A DNA stretch of 64,000 nt from contig NZ_CP102509.1 of assembly GCF_024611995.1 (NCBI RefSeq), forward strand, positions 6,882,001 through 6,946,000, read 5' to 3'. The position numbers and the translations under genes were made by a program. Positions 50,101 through 58,300 of the stretch are shown in pieces; the stretch's first letter is position 1, and every line of letters begins with the position of its first letter. The DNA is from Streptomyces sp. NBC_00162. GTDB taxonomy: Bacteria; Actinomycetota; Actinomycetes; Streptomycetales; Streptomycetaceae. The notes beneath the pieces are model-generated. The model made no database searches and was not told the DNA's origin. It was given only the letters and a program-made list of their open reading frames with translations.

Positions 50101-51822
50101 CGCGCCCTGCGCGCCGAGCGCGCCGACATCGCCGGGGCCCCCGAGCCGCTCCCCGAGGACGACGGCACAGCCAAGGCGCCGCTGCCGGACCTGCGCGAGG
50201 CCTACCGCGCCGCCTCCCAGCTCTACGAGAAGGTCGGCGTCGGCGCCGACCTGCGCGCCGAACAGGCCCGCGCGGAGAGCGACGAGAGCGCCGCCCTCGC
50301 CGAACTCGACCGCCTCACCAACAAGGTCCGCACCCGGGCCGCCCAGCTCCTCGAAAGCCCCGACGGCGCCGACGGGCCCTCCCGCCAGGCCGCCGCGGCC
50401 CGCGCCGAATCCCTCGTCCAGATGCTGGAGACCCGGGCCTCCACCGCGAGCGAGCAGCTCGGCCGGCTGCGCGGCGAGGCCGAACGCCTCGCCCCCGCCG
50501 AGGGCGAGGCGCACACCGAACTGCCCGAGGACCTGATCCCCGAGCACGTGGAACACGCGCAGGTCCTGCTCCGTACGGCCACTGCCCAGCTCGCCGCGCA
50601 CAGCGCCGCGGTGGAGAGCGCCCGGGCCGCCCACGCGGACCTGCTGCGCGCCCACCGCGCCGCCGAGGACGGCGCCGGCGGCTTCGACGAGACCGCGGCC
50701 CTGCTGCGCGACCTCCTGCGCGACCACACCCACGCCGACGACGAGCAGGAGCCCGCGCCCCACGCCGGCACCCTGGAGGAGGCCCGCCAGTCGGCCACCG
50801 AGGCCCGTCGCGCGCTGCGCGGCTGCGCGGCCGACCTCTCGGCCGCCGAGTCCGCCGTGCGCGAGGCGAGCGACATCCTGGTGCGGCACGCCAACGCCAC
50901 CCGTTACGAGCAGGTACGCACCCCCGCGCGCCAGCAGATCCGGGAACTGCCCGCCTCCGCCCTGCCCGAGCACGCGGCAGCCTGGGCCGCGGCCTTCGCC
51001 CCGCGACTGCGGGTCCTCACCGACGAACTGGCGCAGCTGGAGCGCAACCGCGACAGCATCGTCGACCGGCTGCGCGGCCTCGTGGAGTCGGCCCTGGCCA
51101 CGCTCCGCTCGGCGCAGCGCCTCTCCCAGCTGCCGGAGGGCCTGGGGGAGTGGTCGGGCCAGGAGTTCCTGCGGATCCGCTTCGAGGAACCGGACCAGGC
51201 CACGCTCTCCGAGCGGCTCGGCGAGGTCATCGACGAGGCCACCCGTGCGGCGGTGAAGAAGAACAGCACCGCCTCCTTCGGCGAGGGCCGCCGCGACGGC
51301 ATGTCCCTGCTGCTGCGGGGCGTTCAGGCGGCGCTGGAACCCAAGGGCATCTCCGTGGAGATCCTGAAGCCGGACGCGGTGCTGCGCGCCGAGCGCGTGC
51401 CGGTCGGGCAGATGGGCGACGTCTTCTCCGGAGGGCAGCTGCTGACCGCCGCGATCGCCCTCTACTGCACGATGGCGGCGCTGCGCAGCAACGACCGCGG
51501 CCGCGACAAGCACCGCCACGCGGGCACGCTGTTCCTCGACAACCCGATCGGCCGCGCGAACGCCACGTACCTGCTGGAGCTCCAGCGGGCCGTCTCCGAC
51601 GCCCTCGGTGTCCAGCTGCTCTACACGACGGGCCTGTTCGACACCACGGCCCTCGCCGAGTTCCCGCTGGTCATCCGGCTGCGCAACGACGCGGACCTGC
51701 GGGCGGGCCTGAAGTACATCAGCGTCGAGGAACACCTGCGCCCGGGCCTCCCGCAGCAGTCCCCGGAGCAGGAGACCATCCACGGCGAGATCACGGCGAC
51801 CCGCATGTTCCGCCGGAGCTGA
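47161..51822 (+). CDS. SMC-like/MukB-type coiled-coil ATPase (1553 aa)
   Basis: The N-terminal head carries Walker A LFLENGGGKSVLLKL (K69). About 1,000 residues of Ala/Glu/Arg heptad-rich coiled coil follow, interrupted near 680-830 by a compact region (VEYLGEHGIPALPGWRYLAQSV, VVITDPDTHSRAREVLSGA) at the hinge position. The C-terminal head has the signature VFSGGQLLTAAIAL (S1423) and, only 35 residues later as in MukB, Walker B TLFLDNPIGRANATYLLELQ. The catalytic glutamate is replaced by N1461. It should act as a dimer on DNA with the two preceding gene products. A 20-bp tandem duplication covers its stop. Confidence 0.85.
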   Translation: MYELSRIRLYSIGPAGARYADTVLDLRGVGEPVPHPAPAQAEFFEDEPTGPPRRPAPAGVLFLENGGGKSVLLKLIFSVMLPGHRNTLGGASSGVLRKFLLADDCGHVALEWQHTQTGECLVVGKVSEWRGRQVSNDPRKFAEAWYSFRPGPGLGLDNLPVAEATAVRPPVEGASGAQGRRRTMKGFRDALTEAGKAYPHLEVCFEEIHDRWNEHLTELGLDPELFRYQREMNADEGEAAGLFAVKKDSDFTDLLLRAVTDTRDTDGLADLVHGFGNKLGRRAELMAERDFTAGSVDLLGRIVEATGTRSRLRDVHAGAERRTRTLARRLSARATEERGRAADLAQRVTGAAHEVTAAESARARSAAVSAELAYRHASLALTVADKAAAAQRRELLEARTLHSAWQTAETVLRHRAAADRSARVAAAILEAERDAAPALAARATAATDLVRALHTAAEHGERVANEEEERSAVLQATGEAAHRDATAAATAAQRARSEAEHLRSRLGEVQQETAEAVRAGWLDDSAPDADPARAALAATDAEKTAVAAWDESREAARAASDAAREAAAAEARAELTAARAADAADAAEAAHDGERRTATALAAAPRLAELLGLPAAADAEVPGPRTGDASAGGTSAVRGQHHPDSPSGGLSAEDLDRGADELRTLLTDGVAAAERQLFELRTAAADDARILGALGDGGLLPPGPDVLATVEYLGEHGIPALPGWRYLAQSVDPADHAAVLAARPELVDGVVITDPDTHSRAREVLSGAALLPRSTVAVGTAAALLAPVAPVDADSAVSSIFIVSPNPAMHDEHAADEERQALRTRATARDTEIRELAARLAGDRELAARLASWRTGCPPGRLAELAQQAEAARAFAEEADAELAEARTVRAEADEAAADAARVRDERQDTAQRARRVADALAGLAFRLRERAGWQARLRELADDAAESEARAEVCLDRARAADEDRRAAQRAADDARRTARALRAERADIAGAPEPLPEDDGTAKAPLPDLREAYRAASQLYEKVGVGADLRAEQARAESDESAALAELDRLTNKVRTRAAQLLESPDGADGPSRQAAAARAESLVQMLETRASTASEQLGRLRGEAERLAPAEGEAHTELPEDLIPEHVEHAQVLLRTATAQLAAHSAAVESARAAHADLLRAHRAAEDGAGGFDETAALLRDLLRDHTHADDEQEPAPHAGTLEEARQSATEARRALRGCAADLSAAESAVREASDILVRHANATRYEQVRTPARQQIRELPASALPEHAAAWAAAFAPRLRVLTDELAQLERNRDSIVDRLRGLVESALATLRSAQRLSQLPEGLGEWSGQEFLRIRFEEPDQATLSERLGEVIDEATRAAVKKNSTASFGEGRRDGMSLLLRGVQAALEPKGISVEILKPDAVLRAERVPVGQMGDVFSGGQLLTAAIALYCTMAALRSNDRGRDKHRHAGTLFLDNPIGRANATYLLELQRAVSDALGVQLLYTTGLFDTTALAEFPLVIRLRNDADLRAGLKYISVEEHLRPGLPQQSPEQETIHGEITATRMFRRS

Positions 51823-51851
51823 CGCCCATCTGCCGGAGCTGACGCCCATCT
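51812..51851. repeat. Perfect 20-bp tandem duplication over the SMC-like stop codon
   Basis: GCCGGAGCTGACGCCCATCT occurs twice head to tail (51812-51831 and 51832-51851). The first copy contains the last codons and TGA (51820-51822). The duplication leaves the protein unchanged. Confidence 0.95.
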
Positions 51852-51906
51852 GACGGACTCCGTCCGCCGGGTGGGCGAGCCGTACTCCCGGCAGGCGCCC
51901 GGCCGG

Positions 51907-52335
51907 TCAGCGCCGGCCGAAGGCCGCGAGGGGGCCGTCCTCGCGGGATATTCGGGCCGGGTCCGCCTTGCGCGCCGCTCGGGCGGCCTTGGCGGCCCGG
52001 CGCGCCTCCCGGCGGCGGCTGCGCGCCGTGCTGCTCGGCTCCGACACCACCCCGTACCGCTGGTTCCACGTCTGCCGGGTGATCCACACGTCCAGCACGC
52101 CCCAGGTGGCCACGATGGTCCCCGCGACCGCGCCCAGCGCCATCGGGAAGGCCAGCCAGGACCCGGTGAGCGTGAGGAAGAAGGTGACCGTCGCCTGGGT
52201 GAGGGTCACCGACACGATCAGCACCGCCCGCACCGCGGACGCCCGCACCGGGTCCGGCATCCGGCGCCGCCGGGCCGGTTCCTCCACCCACAGCCCGCGC
52301 CGGCCCGCGTCGCCGCCGTCCTCGTACCTGCCCAT
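51907..52335 (-). CDS. Small membrane protein of unknown function
   Basis: This 142-aa protein has a basic N-terminus (RRRRMPDPVRASAVR), two hydrophobic helices (AVLIVSVTLTQATVTFFLTLTG and LAFPMALGAVAGTIVATWGVLDVW) and a very basic C-terminal tail (RSRRREARRAAKAARAARK). No family is recognised. ATG 52335 is chosen; GTG 52353 in frame would add six residues. It converges on the SMC-like gene and is not part of that operon. Confidence 0.7.
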   Translation of the reverse strand: MGRYEDGGDAGRRGLWVEEPARRRRMPDPVRASAVRAVLIVSVTLTQATVTFFLTLTGSWLAFPMALGAVAGTIVATWGVLDVWITRQTWNQRYGVVSEPSSTARSRRREARRAAKAARAARKADPARISREDGPLAAFGRR

Positions 52336-52720
52336 GGTCCGCTCACTCCCCACCGCGCGGTCCGCAATGCCTACCCCACACGTCTACCCCGACGTGCCCC
52401 CGTGAACAGAAGACGTACGGCGCCGCCGAGAGATTCCCGGATCGCGGAGCCGTCCCCTCGCCCCCTGGATCGCGGAACGAATAATTCCAGCCATCCATCC
52501 TGTTGCGGGAACTGACGCCCCACCAAGTGTCATGTGCCACATATCGGGCCGCTCTTGACCGGAAGTATCGGACAACTCGTGATCTTCGTCCAGGGGTCCG
52601 GCCGAAAACGTCCGGACACGCCTTCGAAGCCGCTGCGCGGCAGTAGTAGGCTCACGCCGTTTAAATGTCGGAACACCGACCCCCGACTTCGGGGCTGAGC
52701 TGGGGGAGGCTGGGGAGGCC
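52336..52720 (+). promoter_or_regulatory. Intergenic region with the cvn promoter
   Basis: These 385 bp hold no gene. The best promoter for the conservon is TTCGAA (52623-52628) / 18 bp / TAGGCT (52647-52652), about 70 bp before cvnA. A small hairpin CCCCGACTTCGGGG lies in the leader at 52681-52694. An AT-richer stretch with ATGTGCCACAT (52529-52539) could be a regulator site. Confidence 0.45.
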
Positions 52721-55447
52721 ATGCGCTTTCGCGGGAAGTCCATCCGCCGGAAGATCGTCGCGTTGCTCCTTGTGCCGCTCGTCTCCCTGACCGCACTCTG
52801 GTCCTTCGCCACGGTCATCACCGGTCGTCAGGCCGTCCAACTCCTGGACGTCGCCTACGTCATCGACAAGGTCGGCTATCCCATCGAGGACGTCGTCCGC
52901 GTCATCCAGAAGGAACGCCGCCAGACCCTCGTGGTCATCGGCGACCCACGCGCCTCCACGGCGACCACCGAACTCGCCAAGCGCCGCGCCGCCACCGACG
53001 AAGCCGTCGAGCAGATCAGCGCGAACGCCCGCGACCCCGAGGTCGTCGGCCAGCTGAGCCCCCAGAACGCCCAGCGCCTGCGCTCCATCCTGGGCGCCGT
53101 CCACGGCATCAGCGCCCTGCGCCGCTCGGTCGACCAGAACACCCTCGACCCCAGCCAGGCACTGGACCTCTACAGCCGGCTCGTCGACCCCTGCTACGAG
53201 TTCCTCATGAATCTCCACGCGCTGGAGAACGTGGAGATGGACAAGCAGGGCCGCGCCCTCGTCGGCATCACCCGCGCCCGCGAGACGCTCTCCCGCGAGG
53301 ACGCCGTCGTCGCCTCCGCCCTCGCCGCCCGCAACGTCAGCACCATCGACATCCGGCACGTCTCCGACTTCGCCGCCAACCGCAAACTGCTGTACGACTT
53401 CAACCTCGCGATCCTCCCCGCAGCCGACCGCCAGCGGTTCGAGCAGTACTGGGGCGGCCCCGACAGCAAGATGCTGCGCGACACGGAGGAACGGTTCCTC
53501 AACGGCGGCCCGGGCAAGAACCCGCGCGTCACCGCCGCCCAGTGGGACGAGGCCGCCACCAAGGTCCTCGACGAGCTCGCCGCCATGGGCACCGACGCCG
53601 GCGACCGCTACCAGAAGCGCGTCGAGCCCGTCGCCATGGACGTGCTGGTCCAGGCCGCCGTCGCCGGCATCCTCGGCTTCATAGCCCTCGTCGTCTCCCT
53701 GGTCCTGTCCGTACGCATCGGCCGCGACCTGGTCCGCGACCTGTCCCGGCTCCGCAAGGAGGCCCACGAGGTCTCCGGGGTCCGCCTCCCGAGCGTGATG
53801 CGCCGCCTCGCCGCGGGCGAGCACGTGGACGTGGAGACCGAGGCGCCCCGCCTGGAGTACGAGAAGGACGAGGTCGGCCAGGTCGGCCTGGCCCTCAACA
53901 CCCTCCAGCGGGCCGCCGTCGAGGCCGCCGTGAAACAGGCGGAGCTCCGCCGCGGCGTCTCCGAGGTGTTCGTCAACCTGGCCCGCCGCAACCAGGTGCT
54001 CCTGCACCGCCAGTTGACCCTCCTCGACACCATGGAGCGCCGTACCGAGGACACCGAGGAGCTCGCCGACCTCTTCCGCCTCGACCACATGACCACCCGC
54101 ATGCGCCGCCACGCCGAAGGCCTGGTGATCCTCTCCGGCGCCGCCCCCTCCCGCCAGTGGCGCAAGCCCGTCCAGCTGATGGACGTCGTACGGGCCGCCG
54201 TCGCCGAGGTCGAGGACTACGAGCGCATCGAGGTGCGCCGGCTGCCGCGCCTGGGCATCGCGGGCCCCGCCGTCGCCGACATCACCCACCTCGTCGCCGA
54301 ACTCCTGGAGAACGCCACCGTGTTCTCACCGCCGCACACCGCGGTCCAGGTGCACGGCGAGCGCGTCGCCAACGGCTTCACCCTGGAGATCCACGACCGC
54401 GGCCTCGGCATGAACCCGGAGGCGCTGCTCGACGCGAACCTCCGCCTCGCCGAGACCCCCGAGTTCGAACTCTCCGACACCGACCGCCTCGGCCTGTTCG
54501 TCGTCAGCCGCCTCGCCCAGCGCCACAGCGTCAAGGTCGTCCTCCAGCCCAGCCCGTACGGGGGCACCACCGCGGTGGTCTTCATCCCGGTGGCCCTGCT
54601 GACCGAGGCCCCCGAGACCAACGGCACCGGCATCCGGCTGGACGACGGCCCGGCGGGCAAGGCGGCCGCCGGGCGGACCGGCGCGATCCCCTCCGCTCGG
54701 TCCGCGACCGCCGCCGTCCAGCGGGCGGTCCCCGCCGGCTCCGGCCGCTCGCTGCCGGTCGCCGAACTGCGCGGCCCGGTCGAGCTGGAGCCCCCGATCG
54801 ACGTCCTCGGCCTCGACCCGGTGGACGGCCTCGACGGGGACCCGGCCGCCCGGGACGGCATCGGCGGCCGTCCGGTCATGGCCACCCTGGACGACGAGAC
54901 CCCGCCCAACGGCACCCCGCGCAGCGCCCTGCTGGGCCTGCGCCCGGCGGACGGCAAGCACACCGACCGCCACCGGGACCGCCCCACCGGCCCGGTCCGG
55001 CTCGACGCCCAGCGGGTGGAGACTCCCCGTCCCGACGGCCCCCGCTCCCCGGGAGCCGTACCGCTGCCGCGCCGCCGGCCCGCCCCGACCCTGGTCGCCG
55101 AGCACGGCCGCCGGGTGGATCCCCGCCCGGTGTCCGCGGTCCCGCAGCCCGCACCCACGCCCGCACCCGCCTCCGGGGACGCGCCGGCCGGCGCCGGGCT
55201 GCCCCGCCGGGTCCGCCAGGCCAGCCTGGCACCGCAGCTCAAGAACGCCGCGGCCGCGGCCGCCGGCGACGCCGACACCGCCCCCGTCAGGGACCGCGAC
55301 GCGGAGGACGTACGCACGCGCATGTCCGCACTCCAGCGAGGCTGGACCGCGGGCCGCAACCAGCACGCACAGCAGCAGTCCGAGACCGGGGCCGGCACCC
55401 CCGCCGCCACCGGTCCCGCGAACGAGAACGAAGGGGACGGTCGATGA
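52721..55447 (+). CDS. cvnA: Conservon sensor kinase-like protein CvnA
   Basis: This 908-aa membrane sensor has a TM helix near residues 12-34, an extracytoplasmic nitrate/nitrite-sensing-type helical domain (about 35-305), a second TM at about 310-335 and a HAMP-like linker. The atypical H-box LDHMTTRMRRHAEG (H456) follows. The HATPase domain is at about 520-640, with N531 in ELLENATVFSPP and DRGLGMN. About 260 residues of Pro/Gly-rich disordered tail end the protein. In S. coelicolor conservons this protein associates with CvnB, C and D at the membrane, and kinase activity is doubtful. It overlaps cvnB by 4 nt. Confidence 0.93.
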   Translation: MRFRGKSIRRKIVALLLVPLVSLTALWSFATVITGRQAVQLLDVAYVIDKVGYPIEDVVRVIQKERRQTLVVIGDPRASTATTELAKRRAATDEAVEQISANARDPEVVGQLSPQNAQRLRSILGAVHGISALRRSVDQNTLDPSQALDLYSRLVDPCYEFLMNLHALENVEMDKQGRALVGITRARETLSREDAVVASALAARNVSTIDIRHVSDFAANRKLLYDFNLAILPAADRQRFEQYWGGPDSKMLRDTEERFLNGGPGKNPRVTAAQWDEAATKVLDELAAMGTDAGDRYQKRVEPVAMDVLVQAAVAGILGFIALVVSLVLSVRIGRDLVRDLSRLRKEAHEVSGVRLPSVMRRLAAGEHVDVETEAPRLEYEKDEVGQVGLALNTLQRAAVEAAVKQAELRRGVSEVFVNLARRNQVLLHRQLTLLDTMERRTEDTEELADLFRLDHMTTRMRRHAEGLVILSGAAPSRQWRKPVQLMDVVRAAVAEVEDYERIEVRRLPRLGIAGPAVADITHLVAELLENATVFSPPHTAVQVHGERVANGFTLEIHDRGLGMNPEALLDANLRLAETPEFELSDTDRLGLFVVSRLAQRHSVKVVLQPSPYGGTTAVVFIPVALLTEAPETNGTGIRLDDGPAGKAAAGRTGAIPSARSATAAVQRAVPAGSGRSLPVAELRGPVELEPPIDVLGLDPVDGLDGDPAARDGIGGRPVMATLDDETPPNGTPRSALLGLRPADGKHTDRHRDRPTGPVRLDAQRVETPRPDGPRSPGAVPLPRRRPAPTLVAEHGRRVDPRPVSAVPQPAPTPAPASGDAPAGAGLPRRVRQASLAPQLKNAAAAAAGDADTAPVRDRDAEDVRTRMSALQRGWTAGRNQHAQQQSETGAGTPAATGPANENEGDGR

Positions 55448-55881
55448 CCGCACCGCAGACCGGCAACGACACCAGGGGCCGCGGCTCCGGCCCGCTCAAC
55501 TGGCTCCTCGACGAGCTCGTCGACAAGGTCGGTTCCATCCGCAAGGCGGTGGTCCTCTCGGGCGACGGCCTGCCCACCGGCAGCTCCAAGGACCTGACCC
55601 GCGAGGACAGCGAGCACCTGGCGGCGGTCGCCTCCGGCTTCCACAGCCTGGCCAAGGGAGTCGGCCGGCACTTCGACTCCGGCCGGGTCCGCCAGACCGT
55701 CGTCGAGCTCGACGAGGCCTTCCTGTTCGTCATGGCCGCCGGTGACGGCAGCTGCCTGGCCGTGCTCGCCGACGCCGACTCCGACGTCGGCCAGGTCGCC
55801 TACGAGATGACCCTGATGGTCAAGCGGGTGGGCGACCACCTGGCCACCGCCCCGCGCACCGGGCTGCCAGCCGGAGGGTGA
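55444..55881 (+). CDS. cvnB: Roadblock/LC7 protein CvnB
   Basis: This 145-aa Roadblock/LC7 domain protein contains NWLLDELVDKVGSIRKAVVLSGDGLPTGSS and SCLAVLADADSDVGQVAYEM, the typical LC7 sheets and helices. Roadblock proteins in conservons bind the Ras-like GTPase CvnD and link it to the sensor. The ATG overlaps the cvnA stop (ATGA). The N-terminal 17 residues are disordered. Confidence 0.94.
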   Translation: MTAPQTGNDTRGRGSGPLNWLLDELVDKVGSIRKAVVLSGDGLPTGSSKDLTREDSEHLAAVASGFHSLAKGVGRHFDSGRVRQTVVELDEAFLFVMAAGDGSCLAVLADADSDVGQVAYEMTLMVKRVGDHLATAPRTGLPAGG

Positions 55882-55891
55882 GTCGTACGGC

Positions 55892-56332
55892 ATGAGCGAT
55901 CCAGGCCAGGACCACCCCGCCACCACCCCGGCCGGAGACCCCGCCCCCGCCCCGGACCACGCGCACTGGTTCGACGACGACGCGGGTCCGGTCGTCCGCC
56001 CGTACGCGATGACCCGCGGCCGGACCAGCCACGCGGGCCAGCACCGACTGGACCTGATCGCGCTCGTCGTCGCCGAACCGGCGGCCGACGATCCGGTCTG
56101 GGACATGACCCTGTCGCCGGAGCACGCCCACATCCTGGGGATGTGCCGGGACCGGCCGCAGTCGGTCGCCGAACTCGCGGCGGACCTCGACCTCGCGGTC
56201 GGCGTCGTACGCGTCCTGATCGGGGACCTGGCCGACGACGAACTGGTCCACGTGACCCGGCCGGTACCGCCGGCCGAACTGCCCGATGAATCCATTCTGC
56301 GTGAGGTGATCGATGGCCTTCGGGCGCTCTAG
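55892..56332 (+). CDS. cvnC: DUF742 protein CvnC
   Basis: This 146-aa DUF742 protein has a disordered acidic N-terminus, then VVRPYAMTRGRTSHAGQHRLDLIALV, the DUF742 hallmark, and a winged-helix-like C-terminal part (LGMCRDRPQSVAELAADLDLAVGVVRVLIGDLADDELVHV). It lies 10 bp after cvnB, and its 3' end overlaps cvnD by 20 bp. It is thought to be an adaptor in the CvnABCD complex. Confidence 0.94.
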   Translation: MSDPGQDHPATTPAGDPAPAPDHAHWFDDDAGPVVRPYAMTRGRTSHAGQHRLDLIALVVAEPAADDPVWDMTLSPEHAHILGMCRDRPQSVAELAADLDLAVGVVRVLIGDLADDELVHVTRPVPPAELPDESILREVIDGLRAL

Positions 56333-56939
56333 CCGCACCGGTGCCATGCATGCCGTGTCACCGGTCGAGCCGCTGACCCTGAAGATCCTGGTCGCGGGCG
56401 GCTTCGGGGTGGGCAAAACCACCCTGGTCAGTGCGGTAAGCGAGATCAAACCCCTGCGAACCGAGGAACTGCTCTCGGAGCCGGGCGTCGGCATCGACGA
56501 CACCGGGGGAGTGGAGGGGAAGAGCACCACGACCGTGGCCATGGACTTCGGGCGCATCACGCTGCGCGAGGACCTGGTCCTGTACCTGTTCGGCACGCCC
56601 GGACAGGACCGGTTCTGGTTCCTGTGGGACGAGCTGGCCCAGGGCTCGCTCGGCGCGGTGGTCCTCGCGGACACCCGCCGGCTCGCCGACTGCTTCGCCG
56701 CCGTCGACTACTTCGAGCGGCGCGAGATCCCGTTCGTCGTCGCGGTCAACTGCTTCGACGGCGCGGACCGGCACCCCGTGGTGACCGTACGGGAGGCCCT
56801 CGACCTCGACCCCGGGGTGCCGGTGCTGCTGTGCGACGCGCGGGACCGGGAGTCCGTGAAGGACGTGCTCGTCGGCGTCGTGGAGCACGCGATGTCGGTG
56901 GCACGGGCACGGCGCCGGAGCCTGACGACAGGGACCTGA
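56313..56939 (+). CDS. cvnD: Ras-like GTPase CvnD
   Basis: This 208-aa small GTPase of the MglA/conservon group has the P-loop AGGFGVGKTTLVS (K35), the switch region with TTVAMDFGRI, the G3-like LFGTPGQDRFWF and VAVNCFDGA in place of NKxD. The DTPG-to-GTPG change at G3 is common to this family. The start ATG 56313 lies inside cvnC. No cytochrome P450 gene follows, unlike several S. coelicolor conservons. A terminator follows the stop. Confidence 0.95.
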   Translation: MAFGRSSRTGAMHAVSPVEPLTLKILVAGGFGVGKTTLVSAVSEIKPLRTEELLSEPGVGIDDTGGVEGKSTTTVAMDFGRITLREDLVLYLFGTPGQDRFWFLWDELAQGSLGAVVLADTRRLADCFAAVDYFERREIPFVVAVNCFDGADRHPVVTVREALDLDPGVPVLLCDARDRESVKDVLVGVVEHAMSVARARRRSLTTGT

Positions 56940-56960
56940 CCCAGCGGGGACGACATGGAG

Positions 56961-56996
56961 GCGGCCCGTACCCCCGCCGACTGGGGTACGGGCCGC
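56961..56996 (+). terminator. Terminator of the cvn operon
   Basis: GCGGCCCGTACCCC (56961-56974) pairs perfectly with GGGGTACGGGCCGC (56983-56996) around 8 nt. It lies 22 bp after cvnD. Confidence 0.92.
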
Positions 56997-57109
56997 AGCT
57001 CTCATGGGGGGATTCGGAGCCCCGGGCGCCGCACGGGACTGTGGAGCGAGTGTGAACCTGCCGCCGGGGGTCGTCAAGCGTTCCGACAACACCCGCCGGT
57101 CAGGGCCGC

Positions 57110-58300
57110 TCAGCGCACCGCGACCACGGCCGACCCGTGGCCGAACAGCCCCTGGTTCGCGGTGATCCCGGCCCGTGCCCCCGGCACCTGCCGCTCCCCG
57201 GCCGTACCGCGCAGCTGCCAGGTCAGCTCGCACACCTGGGCGATGGCCTGCGCCGGCACCGCCTCCCCGAACGAGGCCAGCCCGCCACTGGTGTTGACGG
57301 GTATGCGCCCGCCGAGTGCCGTCGCCCCCTCCCGTACGAGCTTCGCGCCCTCGCCCTCCCCGCAGAGGCCGATGTCCTCGTACCACTCCAGCTCCAGGGC
57401 GGTGGACAGGTCGTACACCTCGGCGAGCGAGAGGTCGTCCGGGCCGAGGCCCGCCTCCTCGTAGGCGGCGCGCGCGATCGAGGCCCGGAAGGAGCCGGCC
57501 GCGGGCCGCACGGCCACCGCCGAATCGGTGGCGATGTCCGGGAGGTCCAGCACCGTGCGCGGATAGGTGGGGGTCACCGTCGAGACCGCCCGGATCCGAA
57601 CCGGGTCGGCGATCCCGCGCGAGCGCGCGAAGTCCATGCTGGTGAGTACCAGCGCCGCGCCCCCGTCGGAGGTGGCGCAGATGTCGAGCAGCCGGAGCGG
57701 ATCGGCGACCACCGCCGAGGCCGCCACTTCCTCGGCGGAGACGGCCTTGCGGTAGCGGGCGTTCGGGTTGAGCGTCCCGGCCGCCGCGTTCTTCACCTTG
57801 ACCTGGGCGAAGTCCTCAGGGGTGTCCCCGTAGACGGCCATCCGGCGGCGTGCGTACAGGGCGAAGTACGCCGGGTTGGTGGCGCCCAGCACGCGGAAGC
57901 GCAGCCAGTCCGGATCGTCGGGCCGGTTGCCTCCCGCCGGGGCGAAGAACCCCTTGGGCGCCGCGTCCGCGCCCACCACGAGCACCACGTCGGCCAGCCC
58001 GGCCAGGATCTGCGCCCGGGCCGTCCCGATCGCCTGGGCGCCGGACGCGCAGGCCGCGTACACGCTGGTCACCCGGGCCCCCTGCCAGCCGAGGGCCCGG
58101 GCGAAGGTCGCACCGGCCACGTAGCCCGGATATCCGGAGCGCACGGTGTCGGCGCCGACGATCGACCCCACGTCCGTCCAGTCCAGCCCGGCGTCCGCCA
58201 GCGCGGCCCGGGCGGCGGTCCGCCCGTACTCGACGAAGCTGCGGCCCCACTTGCCCCAGGGGTGCATCCCGGCCCCGAGGACGGCGATGTCGGCGCTCAC
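57110..58300 (-). CDS. Thiolase-like lipid-transfer/acetyl-CoA acyltransferase homologue
   Basis: This 396-aa thiolase-fold protein is of the SCP2-thiolase group. It has SVYAACASGAQAIGTARAQI with the nucleophile-position Cys, DLSLAEVYDLSTALELEWYEDIGL and NTSGGLASFGEAVPAQAIAQ, and it ends ANQGLFGHGSAVVAV. This group works with a DUF35 partner in acyl-CoA or steroid side-chain shortening as a thiolase or retro-aldolase. GTG 58300 overlaps the DUF35 gene stop (GTGA), so the two are coupled and probably form a complex. The substrate is unknown. Confidence 0.9.
   Translation of the reverse strand: MSADIAVLGAGMHPWGKWGRSFVEYGRTAARAALADAGLDWTDVGSIVGADTVRSGYPGYVAGATFARALGWQGARVTSVYAACASGAQAIGTARAQILAGLADVVLVVGADAAPKGFFAPAGGNRPDDPDWLRFRVLGATNPAYFALYARRRMAVYGDTPEDFAQVKVKNAAAGTLNPNARYRKAVSAEEVAASAVVADPLRLLDICATSDGGAALVLTSMDFARSRGIADPVRIRAVSTVTPTYPRTVLDLPDIATDSAVAVRPAAGSFRASIARAAYEEAGLGPDDLSLAEVYDLSTALELEWYEDIGLCGEGEGAKLVREGATALGGRIPVNTSGGLASFGEAVPAQAIAQVCELTWQLRGTAGERQVPGARAGITANQGLFGHGSAVVAVR

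Noticed and set aside
44517..51822. Complete Wadjet (JetABCD) defence system
   Set aside because: No JetD-like nuclease gene is on either side, and the ATPase Walker B and length differ from JetC as I know it. Kept as an SMC-like operon of unassigned class.
45709..51849. A 2,046-codon open frame on the minus strand opposite the SMC-like gene
   Set aside because: It is a Gly/Ala/Val-rich mirror of a high-GC gene and lacks any motif or ribosome site. The plus strand has Walker motifs and coiled coil, so the minus frame is a shadow.
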